From contig NZ_JAUSUK010000001.1 in assembly GCF_030813515.1 (NCBI RefSeq), forward strand, positions 1,860,001 to 1,924,000: 64,000 bases of DNA. The letters run 5' to 3'. A program made the position numbers and the translations under genes. This DNA is from Rhodopseudomonas julia (GTDB taxonomy: Bacteria > Pseudomonadota > Alphaproteobacteria > Rhizobiales > Afifellaceae). The notes beneath the pieces were generated by a model, which had not been told where the DNA came from, ran no database searches, and worked only from the letters and a program-made list of their open reading frames with translations. Shown piece after piece: positions 17,799 to 26,772 of this stretch (position 1 is its first letter; the number at the start of each line of letters is the position of its first letter).

Positions 17799-18530
17799 AT
17801 GGCTGGCGCTGGTGGAGGAGGGCAGACGACTGTCATGCGGTTCCGCGACGGCATTCTCAATCTCGTGGCGGAACGGGGCCTGAAGGCTGGCGAGAAGATT
17901 CCCACGGAGGCAGAGCTCAAGGCGCATCTCGGCGGTTCGCGCCCGACCATCCGTGAGGCGCTCAAGCTTTTGGAGCAGGCGGGAATTCTCTCCGTCGAAC
18001 ACGGGCGCGGCCGGTTTCTGACCGCGGCGGGGACGCTGCACGTCGCCCGTTCGATCACGCATTTCGAGAGCATCACCGAGATGGCCGGCCATTTCGGTTA
18101 CAGCTATGAAAACCGGGTGTTGGGGTTTTCCGAGGAGACGCCTGACAAGGCGGTGCGGGCCGCGCTGAAGCTGGCGCCCGGCGAAACCATCATCCGGCTG
18201 GAGCGGCTGCGGCTGCATGAGCGCAAGCCGCTCATCTACTGCCTCGCCATGATCCGTCGCAGTTTGATTTCCGATCCGATCTACGAGGTCGATTGGAGCG
18301 GCTCGCTCAACGCCGTGCTGGAACGCTACGGCTACCCGCCGCGCATGTCGACGGCCGAGGCGCGCGCGGAAATGCTGCCGGAAAGTGCCGTTTCCCGTCA
18401 CGGGCTCTCCGATTTCGGGCCTGCCTTTCTGATCGACGAAACGGTTTTCACACGCTCCGGCGAGCCGATCATGTTTGCAAGCGATTGGTACAAGGGCAGC
18501 CATTTCGCGTTCAATTTCGCGCGCAAATAA
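17799..18530 (+). CDS. GntR-family (UTRA domain) regulator of the fructosamine genes
   Basis: A 243-residue regulator with an N-terminal GntR winged helix (GLKAGEKIPTEAELKAHLGGSRPTIREALK within about residues 25-60) and a C-terminal UTRA ligand-binding domain (LKLAPGETIIRLERLRL... and PLIYCLAMIRRSL). UTRA regulators commonly sense a phosphorylated sugar, and FrlR of Escherichia coli is of this type. The start at 17799 is preferred because GAGG stands eight bases upstream; in-frame starts exist at 17730 and 17835. It is divergent from frlB-frlD and followed by the epimerase-like gene. Confidence 0.85.
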   Translation: MAGAGGGGQTTVMRFRDGILNLVAERGLKAGEKIPTEAELKAHLGGSRPTIREALKLLEQAGILSVEHGRGRFLTAAGTLHVARSITHFESITEMAGHFGYSYENRVLGFSEETPDKAVRAALKLAPGETIIRLERLRLHERKPLIYCLAMIRRSLISDPIYEVDWSGSLNAVLERYGYPPRMSTAEARAEMLPESAVSRHGLSDFGPAFLIDETVFTRSGEPIMFASDWYKGSHFAFNFARK

Positions 18531-18599
18531 GGGGGGTGGCGGCAGCGATCGCACCTCGTGTCGACCTGAATGGGGCTTGCCGCGGCACGTCTCTCTGAA

Positions 18600-18614
18600 T
18601 TGTCAGATGTCTGA
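18600..18614. promoter_or_regulatory. Candidate GntR operator upstream of the epimerase gene
   Basis: TTGTCAGATGTCTGA contains the inverted repeat TCAGA-TG-TCTGA (18603-18614). It shares TTGTCAGA with the palindrome ahead of frlB read on the other strand. It lies 60 bases upstream of the start at 18674. Confidence 0.45.
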
Positions 18615-18673
18615 TCTGCTGGTATCGATCGGTCACGAAACGGGTGGCGGTAATCAAAGCCGGGCAGAAACAC

Positions 18674-19516
18674 ATGTCGACGCTTGCGGAAAATCAGCTT
18701 TGCGGAATGAACTTCCATTATTTCCGCCATTCATTCTCGCGGTTCCTGGACGATGTGGCGGAGGCCGGTCTGTCGCGCGTCGAACTCTGGGGTGCGCAGC
18801 CGCATTTTCATCTTGGGGATCCGTGGCTCCAGCAGGCCCGCAAAATCCGCGACGACATTCGGGCCCGCGGACTCGAGCTCGTTTGTTTCACGCCGGAGCA
18901 ATGCGTCTATCCCATCAATATCGCGGCCGAAGAGGCCGTGATCCGCGAGCGCAGCTTGAGGTATTTTCTCGACAGCCTGTCGGCCTGCGTCGAGCTCGAG
19001 AGCCCCTATCTCCTCGTCACGCCTGGCTGGGGTTATGCCGATCAGGATGCGGGCGAGGCCTGGAAGCGGTCTGCGGAGGGGCTTTCCCTCCTATGCAGGC
19101 ACGCCGAAAGGCTTGGAATCGTGCTTCTGCTGGAGCCGCTGACACGGGCGGAATCGAACGTCATCAACACGAGTGGCGATCTCGCTCGGATGATGGAGGA
19201 GCTTCGCTCTCCGGCCGTGAAGGCCATTCTCGATACGGCCGCGATGGTGGCTGCCGGCGAGACGATCGGCGATTATCTCGGGCGCTTCGGCCCCGATCTG
19301 GCGCATGTACATTTCATCGACGGCGATGATGCGGGCGCCCACCTCGCCTGGGGCGACGGGTCCTATCCGCTGCACACATTCCTCGCCGAACTTCAGGGCG
19401 GGGGCTATGCGGGAAGTCTCTCGTTTGAGTTCACCTCCTCCAAGTACTGGCTCGATCCTCTGCCGCCGATGCGCGACAGCGCCATCCTGATCCGCCGCGA
19501 GCTTCAAGCGCTGTAA
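18674..19516 (+). CDS. frlC: FrlC-like sugar epimerase/isomerase (AP-endonuclease-2 TIM barrel)
   Basis: A 280-residue member of the xylose-isomerase-like TIM-barrel family, which includes fructoselysine 3-epimerase FrlC, hydroxypyruvate isomerase and tagatose 3-epimerase. Metal-binding residues are visible in the usual order: a glutamate in LLLEPLTRAESN, an aspartate in ILDTAAM, a histidine in AHVHFIDGDD and a glutamate in LSFEFTSS. In the frl context it could convert psicosyl-amino acids into fructosyl-amino acids so that the kinase can use them. The start at 18674 (MSTLAENQ) is preferred over an upstream in-frame ATG at 18644 because the fold begins here. Confidence 0.72.
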   Translation: MSTLAENQLCGMNFHYFRHSFSRFLDDVAEAGLSRVELWGAQPHFHLGDPWLQQARKIRDDIRARGLELVCFTPEQCVYPINIAAEEAVIRERSLRYFLDSLSACVELESPYLLVTPGWGYADQDAGEAWKRSAEGLSLLCRHAERLGIVLLLEPLTRAESNVINTSGDLARMMEELRSPAVKAILDTAAMVAAGETIGDYLGRFGPDLAHVHFIDGDDAGAHLAWGDGSYPLHTFLAELQGGGYAGSLSFEFTSSKYWLDPLPPMRDSAILIRRELQAL

Positions 19517-20354
19517 GGCGCGGAGTGCGGCAGAGGTGGGGGTCGTGGTGCCATTCCTCGGCGGCGCCGAGCTTCCAGCGTACTGTTCTTCGTCTCTTGA
19601 AAAGCACAATTTGTTGCGGCCCGGACCGGATCCGATTCATCCTGGCCGGCGACATTTCTTAGAACGCTACTGTCCTGCTTTTGGCTGGAAAGCCAAATAT
19701 GGCGGATATCCGAACGGGTGAATGCTGCATTGCAGCAATAATGAGCATGGCGAAATTTCCGCCTTGACACTCTGCTGACGGCAATGTTGTCTGACGTCTA
19801 ATGGAAAGGGTCACCTCTTTTCAGCGACTTTGACACCATGCCAAAGGGGTTGGCGCGATGGGCTCAGGCGAGATCAGTGTTGCTGCGGCAACTCCTGTCG
19901 ATGCCGGGCGCTATCTCGGCGCAGAGACGCGCGCAACGCCCCGTCCTCTTGTTCCTGCACAAATCGCCAGCGGCCTGAAGGCTCGCAATTCCGGCCGTGT
20001 CGCCCGTTTTCGGGCATCTGCGCAGAGCTTTGTTGGCCCTTCAGAGACGGTCTGGTTCCGGCGCGAGGGCGCTCGGTGCACGCGTGAAACATCGGCGCTG
20101 CCGGCTGTTCGCCGCGCGGTCGATTCCCGGTCCAACTTTGCGTGCAGAGGCAATCGCTCCGATCTTGCCGCCGCCTCTCGGCCACAAGATGTCAGACTAG
20201 TTCTGCCGCAAACCCATTTGCCTTGCGGATGTACGCCCCTTGGGCGCCGGCCGCTCGATGCGCCGATGGCTGGCCCTGATTGCGGTCGCTTCGGCAGAAA
20301 CCTCGCCCGCGGGGCGATGCGAACAATGGGTTCAACCGCACTGAAGGAGAAGCA
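19517..20354. promoter_or_regulatory. Long leader of the fructosamine ABC operon
   Basis: About 840 bases with no convincing gene; open frames here lack recognisable motifs. It contains a 7-bp hairpin (TTTGGCT 19680-19686 with AGCCAAA 19691-19697). A TTGACA box at 19764-19769 is followed 17 bases later by TTGTCT, and TGTTGTCTGAC at 19785-19795 repeats the 11-mer found ahead of frlB. TGTCAGAC occurs again at 20190-20197. If transcription begins near 19800 the messenger has a leader of roughly 550 bases, which is unusually long and may hold further control elements. Confidence 0.5.
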
Positions 20355-21689
20355 ATGAAGCATCCACTGAAGGCCGCGGTGATGGCAGGCGTCGCCGTCT
20401 CCGCACTGATCCTTTCGACGGCCGCGGGTCCGGCTGCACCGCTGAAAGAGGTCGTGGTGGCCGATCCCGACGCCCCTGTGAAATATGAGGGGACGGTCTC
20501 CGTCCTCACGAAATTCGGTCTGGAGCAGCTTTCGCCGTTCTTTGAGGAGCTGGCGAAGAAATATGAAGAGCTGCATCCGGGCGTGACGGTCGAGCTCGAC
20601 CAGGAGAGTGACGACAGCGTCAAAGGCAAGACCAAGACCCTTGTGGCCTCCAACTCTCTGCCCGACATCTATTTCACCTGGACCGGCAATTGGGGCCACA
20701 ATTTCGTCCGCGGCAACCGCGCCGTCGATCTGACGAAGGTGATCGGTCCGGGCACGGAATGGGGCGAGACATTCGCTCCGGCTGCCGTCAAGTCATTCAT
20801 CTACAATGACAAATATTTCGGCATTCCGCTTTATCTCGACGCCAAGTTCATGGGCTACAACAAGGCCATGTTCGAGAAGGCCGGTATCGACAAGCCGGAA
20901 ACCTTCGACGAGCTGATCGCCGCCTGCGACGCCCTTAAAGAGACGGGTGTCACGCCGATCTCGCTCGGCAACAAGGAAGCCTGGCCTGTCGTCCATTATG
21001 TCGGTCAGCTGCTTGCCTACAACGTGCCGCAGGAGACGCTCGAGAAGGATTTCGATCCGGAACAGGCGGAATACTCCCATCCGGGCTACGTGAAGGCTCT
21101 GAAAGAGTTCAAACAGATCGAGGAGCATTGCACAGACGGCGCCTCGATGAACGGCACGTCCTATGCGTCGGCGCTGCAGGCGTTCAGCAACGCTCAATCG
21201 GCGATGTACTATCAGGAAATCCTGGAGTTCGATCAAAGCGCGACGACGGACACGCCTCTGAAGGTCGAGGATTTCGGCTTCTTCCAGCTGCCGGCGCCGG
21301 CCGATGCGGAGGGCGATCCGAAAGCCATCGAGGGCGCGCCGGAGGGCTACATGATCAATGCCCGCTCCTCCAACATCCCGCTCGCGATCGACTTCATGAA
21401 ATTCGTGACCTCGCCTGAGAATGCCAAGACCCTGTCGGCACCGCCCTATGGCCAGCCGACCTCGGTCAAGGGTGTCGTCAACGAAGAGGTGTCCAGCCCG
21501 ACCGTGGTCGAGGGGATGCAGGATATTGCCGAGGCGTCCTATCTCATGCCCTGGCTCGATACGGCCAACACACCGCATGTGGCCGCGGCGTGGCTGACCA
21601 GCCTGCAGGCTCTCGCCGGAGACACCATGACCCCGGAAGAGGTCGTGGATAAGGTCCGGGAGGCGGCCAAGGCGGAGGCCCGTCGGTGA
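20355..21689 (+). CDS. ABC transporter substrate-binding protein (sugar type)
   Basis: A 444-residue periplasmic binding protein of the carbohydrate uptake (CUT1) class. The N-terminus has a signal peptide (MKHPLKAAVMAGVAVSALIL, cleavage probably near residue 28). The body shows VSVLTKF, FEELAKKYEELHPGVTVEL, PDIYFTWTG and MGYNKAMFEKAGI, all typical of family 1 sugar-binding proteins. GGAG seven bases upstream fixes the ATG at 20355. It heads an operon with two permeases, a flavoenzyme and an ATPase. Position suggests that it captures Amadori compounds such as fructosyl-amino acids. A plain oligosaccharide is the alternative. Confidence 0.9.
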   Translation: MKHPLKAAVMAGVAVSALILSTAAGPAAPLKEVVVADPDAPVKYEGTVSVLTKFGLEQLSPFFEELAKKYEELHPGVTVELDQESDDSVKGKTKTLVASNSLPDIYFTWTGNWGHNFVRGNRAVDLTKVIGPGTEWGETFAPAAVKSFIYNDKYFGIPLYLDAKFMGYNKAMFEKAGIDKPETFDELIAACDALKETGVTPISLGNKEAWPVVHYVGQLLAYNVPQETLEKDFDPEQAEYSHPGYVKALKEFKQIEEHCTDGASMNGTSYASALQAFSNAQSAMYYQEILEFDQSATTDTPLKVEDFGFFQLPAPADAEGDPKAIEGAPEGYMINARSSNIPLAIDFMKFVTSPENAKTLSAPPYGQPTSVKGVVNEEVSSPTVVEGMQDIAEASYLMPWLDTANTPHVAAAWLTSLQALAGDTMTPEEVVDKVREAAKAEARR

Positions 21690-22657
21690 AAACGACAGGT
21701 TCGGATCTGGGGCGGCTTTCGGTCAGCACCAGAAACGAAGACGCGCTTGAAACGGTGGCAGGTGGGCGCTGGCGCGCCCACCTGCGCAACGTCGCATCGC
21801 TTCGCTGGGTGGCGATCTCGCTGATCGTCCTGTGTTGGTTCGTCTATTATCCGATCGTCGACAATTTTCTGATCAGCACGACCGAGGAAGACATCTTCAC
21901 CGGTGAAGTCCTGCATGTGGGCCTCGCCAATTACGACCGGCTGATCCACGATCCCGTCGTCTGGCGCGCGCTCTGGAACAACTTTGCCTATGCCGGGCTC
22001 TCGATCGTCTTTCAGGTCTTCGGCGCTTTCGTGCTGGCGGCGACCATCGAGGGGCTGGCCAGCGACCGCTGGCGACGTTTCTGGCGCGCGGTCTATTTCA
22101 TCCCCTCCGCCATCTCGATCACCGTCAGCGGCCTTCTCTTCTATTTCATCTACCAGCCCAAGATCGGTCTGCTGAACGCAGCCCTTGATAACATCGGGCT
22201 CGGCTTTCTCATTCAGCCCTGGCTCGGCAGCGAACACACGGCGATCTACGCCATCATCGCGATGAGCCAGTGGCAGGGTTTCGGCTATTCGACGCTCTTG
22301 TTTGCGGTCGCCATCCAGAAGATCCCGCGCGAATTGTTCGATGCGGCGATCATGGACGGGGCGGGCCCGATCCGGCGGCTGTGGAGCCTGACCTTCCCGC
22401 TCACCCGCGAGATGACCGGTCTCATGGTCATCGTCACCATCACCGGCGCCTTTCAGGTGTTCAACGAGGTCATGGTGATGACGGGCGGCGGGCCGAACAA
22501 CAGCAGTCAGGTCCTCGGTACCTGGCTTTATCAGCAGGGCTTCATCGAGAACAATTTCGGCTATGGCGCGGCGATCGCGGCGGTGGTCTTCGTCGTCACG
22601 CTCCTCACCGGCATCGCGCAGCTCTGGTACACGAAGCGGCGGAGGGTGCAATGGTGA
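21686..22657 (+). CDS. ABC sugar transporter permease (MalF type)
   Basis: A 323-residue inner-membrane permease with about six helices. The EAA loop that contacts the ATPase is ELFDAAIMDGAGPIRRLWSLTFPL (about residues 215-240). It overlaps the binding-protein gene by four bases (ATGA) and the next permease by seven, showing translational coupling. MalF-type subunits pair with a MalG-type partner, here the next gene, to form the channel. The extended periplasmic segment after the first helix (TTEEDIFTGEVLHVGLANYDRL) fits this class. Confidence 0.92.
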   Translation: MKTTGSDLGRLSVSTRNEDALETVAGGRWRAHLRNVASLRWVAISLIVLCWFVYYPIVDNFLISTTEEDIFTGEVLHVGLANYDRLIHDPVVWRALWNNFAYAGLSIVFQVFGAFVLAATIEGLASDRWRRFWRAVYFIPSAISITVSGLLFYFIYQPKIGLLNAALDNIGLGFLIQPWLGSEHTAIYAIIAMSQWQGFGYSTLLFAVAIQKIPRELFDAAIMDGAGPIRRLWSLTFPLTREMTGLMVIVTITGAFQVFNEVMVMTGGGPNNSSQVLGTWLYQQGFIENNFGYGAAIAAVVFVVTLLTGIAQLWYTKRRRVQW

Positions 22658-23511
22658 GCACGGAAACCGCGGCCCCCGTCAAGGAAACCAGCATCTGGAC
22701 GGGGCTCTCCAAGGCGTTCCTTTGGTCGTTCCTCATCTGCCTCGGCATCGTTGTCGTCTACCCGCTTTTGTGGATGGCGATGAACGGCTTCAAGAACAAC
22801 GTCCAGATCTTCGGCGATCCGTTCGCATTGCCGACGCAATGGTCCTGGCAGAATTATGTGCGCGCCTGGAACCAGGGCGTGCGCGATTATGTGGCGGTGA
22901 GCGTTCTCGTCACGGTCGCGTCGGCGATCTGCACCGTCATGATCAGTGCCTGGACGGCATTCGGGCTGACGCGCAGCAAGCTGCCGGGCAAGCCGATCGT
23001 GCTGATCGTGGTCCTGGGGGGTCTGATGCTCAGCCCGACCGTGGCGCTCATTCCGCTCGTCAAGATGTTCCAGGCGCTCGGCCTCTACAACACTTTCTGG
23101 GCGCTCATCATCCTCTACACGGCGTTTCGCGTGCCGTTCACCACCTTCCTCATTCGCGCCTACATGCTCGATCTGCCGAGCGAACTCGACGAGGCGGCGA
23201 CGATGGACGGTGCGAGCGAAGGTCAGCGATTCTGGCGGATCATCCTGCCGATGTGTCGGCCGATCATCGCCTCGTGCATCATCCTGCACGTCTTGTTCGC
23301 CTGGAACGAATACATCTTCGCAATGGTGTTCACGAGCGGCACGGACATGACGACTTTGCCGGTCGGTCTGACCGCGATCATGGCCAAGCACGGCACCGAC
23401 TATTCGGTCGTCTTCGCCGCGATGACCATTTCGGCTTTGCCGATCGTGATCATCTTCTTTGCAACCCAGCGCTACTTCATCCGCGGTCTTGCCGAGGGCA
23501 TCGGCAAATAA
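22651..23511 (+). CDS. ABC sugar transporter permease (MalG type)
   Basis: A 286-residue permease starting at the ATG 22651 inside the end of the preceding gene. The EAA motif is ELDEAATMDGASEGQRFWRIILPM, followed by the conserved C-terminal helices and the ending FIRGLAEGIGK, which is close to the canonical MalG C-terminus. It forms the second half of the transmembrane channel with the MalF-type subunit. An intergenic stretch of 149 bases separates it from the flavoenzyme gene. Confidence 0.92.
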   Translation: MVSTETAAPVKETSIWTGLSKAFLWSFLICLGIVVVYPLLWMAMNGFKNNVQIFGDPFALPTQWSWQNYVRAWNQGVRDYVAVSVLVTVASAICTVMISAWTAFGLTRSKLPGKPIVLIVVLGGLMLSPTVALIPLVKMFQALGLYNTFWALIILYTAFRVPFTTFLIRAYMLDLPSELDEAATMDGASEGQRFWRIILPMCRPIIASCIILHVLFAWNEYIFAMVFTSGTDMTTLPVGLTAIMAKHGTDYSVVFAAMTISALPIVIIFFATQRYFIRGLAEGIGK

Positions 23512-23660
23512 GTGATGGGCGCGAGGCATCTTCGATATCTCGGGGGCCGGCAGGGGTCTGTCGTTGCGGACGGACTTGCGCCGGCCTCGACCGAAAAGAC
23601 CGATCGCCTGACCGCGTCGTCCGGGATCCCGCAATTCGTCGTTACGGCTAGGAAAGACTG

Positions 23661-25079
23661 ATGGCCACAATCACTTTGAGGCAGCCGAGTGCCGCGCAAC
23701 CGAGCGACCGGGCGTTCTGGCTCCAGGATATCGGAGCTGATGCGGCAACGCCGCCGGTGGCGGGGAACGTGCGCGCCGATGTCGCCATCGTCGGGGGCGG
23801 GTATACCGGCCTGTGGACGGCTTTGCGGATCAAGGAAGCCGCGCCGGACACCCGTGTCGTCCTGCTCGAAGCCGATTTCTGCGGCTCCGGCGCGTCGGGC
23901 CGAAACGGCGGTCAGGTGCATTCCTGGTTTGCAGAGATCGACCAGCTGAGTGCGGTCGTCGGTGACGAGGAGGCCCGAAGCCTTTGCCTTGCCTCCGTCG
24001 ATTCGATCGCCGAGCTCGAAGAGCTGCAGCGTTCCGGTCTCGTCGATATGGATCTGAGGCTCGACGGCTGGCTGTGGACGGCAAGTTCGATCGCGCAAGA
24101 AGGCGCCTGGGCGAAAGCCGTCGCCATGACCGAGGCGGCGGGGGCCGACCGTTTCGAGCTGCTCAGCGCAGAAGATATCGAACGGCGGACGGGCTCGAGC
24201 GCATCCTATCTCGGTGTCATCGAAAAGAATGCCGGCACGGTGCAGCCGGCAAAGCTTGCGTGCGGTCTTCGCGATCTTGCGATCTCACGCGGTGTGACGA
24301 TCCACGAGCGCAGTCCCGTGCAGGAGATCGTTCCCGGCGCGACCGTAAGGTTGCGCACGTCGAACGGCGTGGTCGAGGCCGATAAGGTCGTGCTTGCAGC
24401 CAACGCCTGGCTGTCGGCCCTGCCGGAACTCAGGCATCATATGTATGTGGTCGACAGCCGGGTCATCGCCACGGGCAAGGCGCCTGGCATTCTCGACCGT
24501 CTCGGGTGGCGAGACGGGGCGTCCATCTGCGATTCCCAGGATCAGGTGCTTTATTATCAACGGACGGACGAGGGCCGCGTTGTTCTCGGGCGCGGCACCG
24601 GTGGCGTCGCGTTCCGCGGCGATTTCGGTCCGAGTTTCAACCGCAACCCGCAGGGCGTACGAGACAATCTGCGCGAGCTTCATCGGCTCTATCCCAAACT
24701 GCGTGGCGTGCCGGTCGAATTCGACTGGGCAGGGCCGATCGACTGCGTCCCTGAGCACGTGCCGGTGTTCGATCATCTCAAGGACCAGCCCAACATCTTC
24801 TTCGGCATGGGCTACAACGGCACGGGCATTGCGCAGGCGCCGATTGGCGGACACATTCTCGCAAGCCTGGCGCTCGGTCGTAAAGATCGCTGGAGCCAAT
24901 GCGGGCTCGTGGGGCTCGCCGGACGCGCAAGCCTGCCGCCGGAGCCGTTCCGCTATATCGGCGCGAAGCTTGTCGGGGCCGCAATCAACCGCAAGAACGA
25001 GGCAGAGATCCGCAACCGCATTCCGGACCCCGTGACGCGTCTCCTGATCAAGCTGATGCCGGGGGCTTCAGAGCATTGA
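23661..25079 (+). CDS. FAD-dependent amine/amino-acid oxidoreductase (DAO family)
   Basis: A 472-residue flavoprotein. The dinucleotide-binding motif is VAIVGGGYTGLWTA (residues 41-54), followed by VVLLEADFCGSGASGRNGGQ with the SGRNGG loop typical of gamma-glutamylputrescine oxidase and related DAO enzymes. Near the C-terminus GMGYNGTGIAQAPIGG is the usual second FAD contact. It lies between the permeases and the ATPase of the fructosamine importer, so its substrate is probably the imported compound or its amine product. An oxidative (amadoriase-like) route parallel to kinase and deglycase is possible but unproven; amadoriases belong to the same fold. Confidence 0.85.
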   Translation: MATITLRQPSAAQPSDRAFWLQDIGADAATPPVAGNVRADVAIVGGGYTGLWTALRIKEAAPDTRVVLLEADFCGSGASGRNGGQVHSWFAEIDQLSAVVGDEEARSLCLASVDSIAELEELQRSGLVDMDLRLDGWLWTASSIAQEGAWAKAVAMTEAAGADRFELLSAEDIERRTGSSASYLGVIEKNAGTVQPAKLACGLRDLAISRGVTIHERSPVQEIVPGATVRLRTSNGVVEADKVVLAANAWLSALPELRHHMYVVDSRVIATGKAPGILDRLGWRDGASICDSQDQVLYYQRTDEGRVVLGRGTGGVAFRGDFGPSFNRNPQGVRDNLRELHRLYPKLRGVPVEFDWAGPIDCVPEHVPVFDHLKDQPNIFFGMGYNGTGIAQAPIGGHILASLALGRKDRWSQCGLVGLAGRASLPPEPFRYIGAKLVGAAINRKNEAEIRNRIPDPVTRLLIKLMPGASEH

Positions 25080-25204
25080 GCGGCGTCACAACCGCCGGGC
25101 GGGCCACGCCTTCAGTTCGGCAGGCTCGTCAGAGAAGAACATTTTGGATCGCCGGGTGCCGCGCGGGACAGCGCGACCGGAACGAAGCAACGAGGAAGTA
25201 AGCC

Positions 25205-26347
25205 ATGGTGGGTGTTGCGCTCAAGCAGGTGAAGAAATCCTACGGCAATCACGAGGTTCTTCACGGCATAGATCTCAATATCGATCCTGGTGAATTCATC
25301 GTCTTCGTGGGCCCGTCGGGGTGCGGAAAGTCGACCCTATTGCGCGTCATCGCCGGGCTTGAGGAGATGACCTCCGGAGAATTGCGCATCGGCGGCAGGC
25401 TTATGAACGACGTGCCGCCCGCCAAGCGCGGCATCGCCATGGTGTTCCAGTCCTACGCGCTCTATCCGCATATGACGGTCTACGACAACATGGCCTTCAG
25501 CATGAAGATCGCGCGCGAAAAGAAGGCAAAGATCGACGCGCGCGTGCGTCAGGCGGCCGAGATCTTGCAGCTCACGCCCTATCTCAACCGGCTTCCCAAA
25601 GCTCTGTCCGGCGGGCAGCGGCAACGCGTTGCCATCGGTCGCGCGATCGTGCGCAATTCGGAAGTCTTCCTGTTCGACGAGCCGTTGTCGAACCTCGACG
25701 CGGCCCTGCGCGTGGCGACCCGCATCGAAGTGGCGAAGCTGAAGGAATCTCTGCCCGACACGACGATGATCTACGTGACCCACGATCAGGTGGAGGCGAT
25801 GACATTGGCCGACCGTATCGTCGTGTTGAAGGACGGCTGCATCGAGCAGGTGGGGACGCCGGAAGAGCTGTACCGGGAGCCCACGAACTTGTTCGTCGCC
25901 CAGTTTATCGGCTCGCCGGCCATGAACCTTCTACCGGCGAGGGTCGAGGAGACCGGTCCGAAAACCGTTATCGCCTATGCCAACGGAACAAGGATGCAGG
26001 TGCCGGTCCCCACGCCAGGTTCTGCCAAGGGCTCTGCCGTCGATATCGGCGTGCGGCCGGAGGAGCTCCGAATCACCGAGGGTGAGCACATTTTCGAGGG
26101 CGTTGTCGATTACGCGGAATATCTCGGCGAAGTGCAGCTCGTCTATTTCAAGACCGAGGATGAAGAGCATCCCTTCATCGCCAAACTTCCCGGCAACGTG
26201 AATGTCGAACGTGGCGCGCGTCTCAAACTGGGCGCAGACGCCGGAAGCCTGCATGTGTTCGATGCCGAGGGCCGGGCGTTTCGTGGCTTGGACGGGTCGG
26301 CAGACGAGAAGGCTGTGCGCCCCTCGCTGGCAGCAACGCACTCCTAG
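25205..26347 (+). CDS. ABC sugar transporter ATP-binding protein (MalK/UgpC type)
   Basis: A 380-residue ATPase. Walker A is GPSGCGKST (about residues 38-46), the signature is LSGGQRQRVA, Walker B is VFLFDEPLSNLDA, and the switch histidine is in VTHDQ. The C-terminal 140 residues form the OB-fold TOBE domain (VDIGVRPEELRI) used by MalK-type ATPases for regulation. It serves the two permeases upstream and probably closes the operon; a GC-rich hairpin without a T-run (26362-26386) follows. Confidence 0.93.
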   Translation: MVGVALKQVKKSYGNHEVLHGIDLNIDPGEFIVFVGPSGCGKSTLLRVIAGLEEMTSGELRIGGRLMNDVPPAKRGIAMVFQSYALYPHMTVYDNMAFSMKIAREKKAKIDARVRQAAEILQLTPYLNRLPKALSGGQRQRVAIGRAIVRNSEVFLFDEPLSNLDAALRVATRIEVAKLKESLPDTTMIYVTHDQVEAMTLADRIVVLKDGCIEQVGTPEELYREPTNLFVAQFIGSPAMNLLPARVEETGPKTVIAYANGTRMQVPVPTPGSAKGSAVDIGVRPEELRITEGEHIFEGVVDYAEYLGEVQLVYFKTEDEEHPFIAKLPGNVNVERGARLKLGADAGSLHVFDAEGRAFRGLDGSADEKAVRPSLAATHS

Positions 26348-26772
26348 AACAGAAACGCATGGCGCGGCGGATGGCGTTCGCCGCGCGTAGCCGATCTCAC
26401 GTCAGCCTCTTGCGTCTGCGTTCTCGCTCTCCTTGAGCGTTGGCGCCTGCATGAGCGGGCCGCGCGTGCCTGTCTCCGCCGGCCGGCTTCTCTTGCGGAT
26501 CGCCGCCACTCGACGCCTGTCCTGATCCGGCAAGGCGCGCTCTGGCGCAGCGCCCGCCCACACACCATTCTTCCCGAGTGTGCAGCTATGTGCCCGAGCG
26601 TGCAGCGATGTGCGCTCCTTGCGCCAGAGGCTGCATTAGGCTTTCTAACTCGTAAAGACCGGTGAGAGCTAATTTTATCAAATAAATTCTATAAGTTTTT
26701 TGCTATTATCTTATAGTGAAGTAGAGTAATCTCTATGATCTAAAGTTAACCAGAACATAACTTATCCCAAAG
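26348..26772. promoter_or_regulatory. Intergenic region with AT-rich promoter of the glycosidase gene
   Basis: No gene seen in 425 bases. The first third is GC-rich; the last 110 bases (about 26660-26770) are strikingly AT-rich. They contain the perfect inverted repeat CTATAAG (26689-26695) and CTTATAG (26710-26716), spaced by 14 bases, which may be a regulator site or part of the promoter. It marks the border between the fructosamine island and the exopolysaccharide locus. Confidence 0.45.

Noticed and set aside
21539-23670. Long minus-strand frames opposite the sugar permeases
   Set aside because: They are shadows of the permease genes, Asp/Arg/His-rich and without hydrophobic segments or motifs.
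26362-26386. GC-rich hairpin after the sugar ATPase gene as a terminator
   Set aside because: The 8-bp stem has a 9-base loop and no T-run on either strand, so it was not listed as a terminator.
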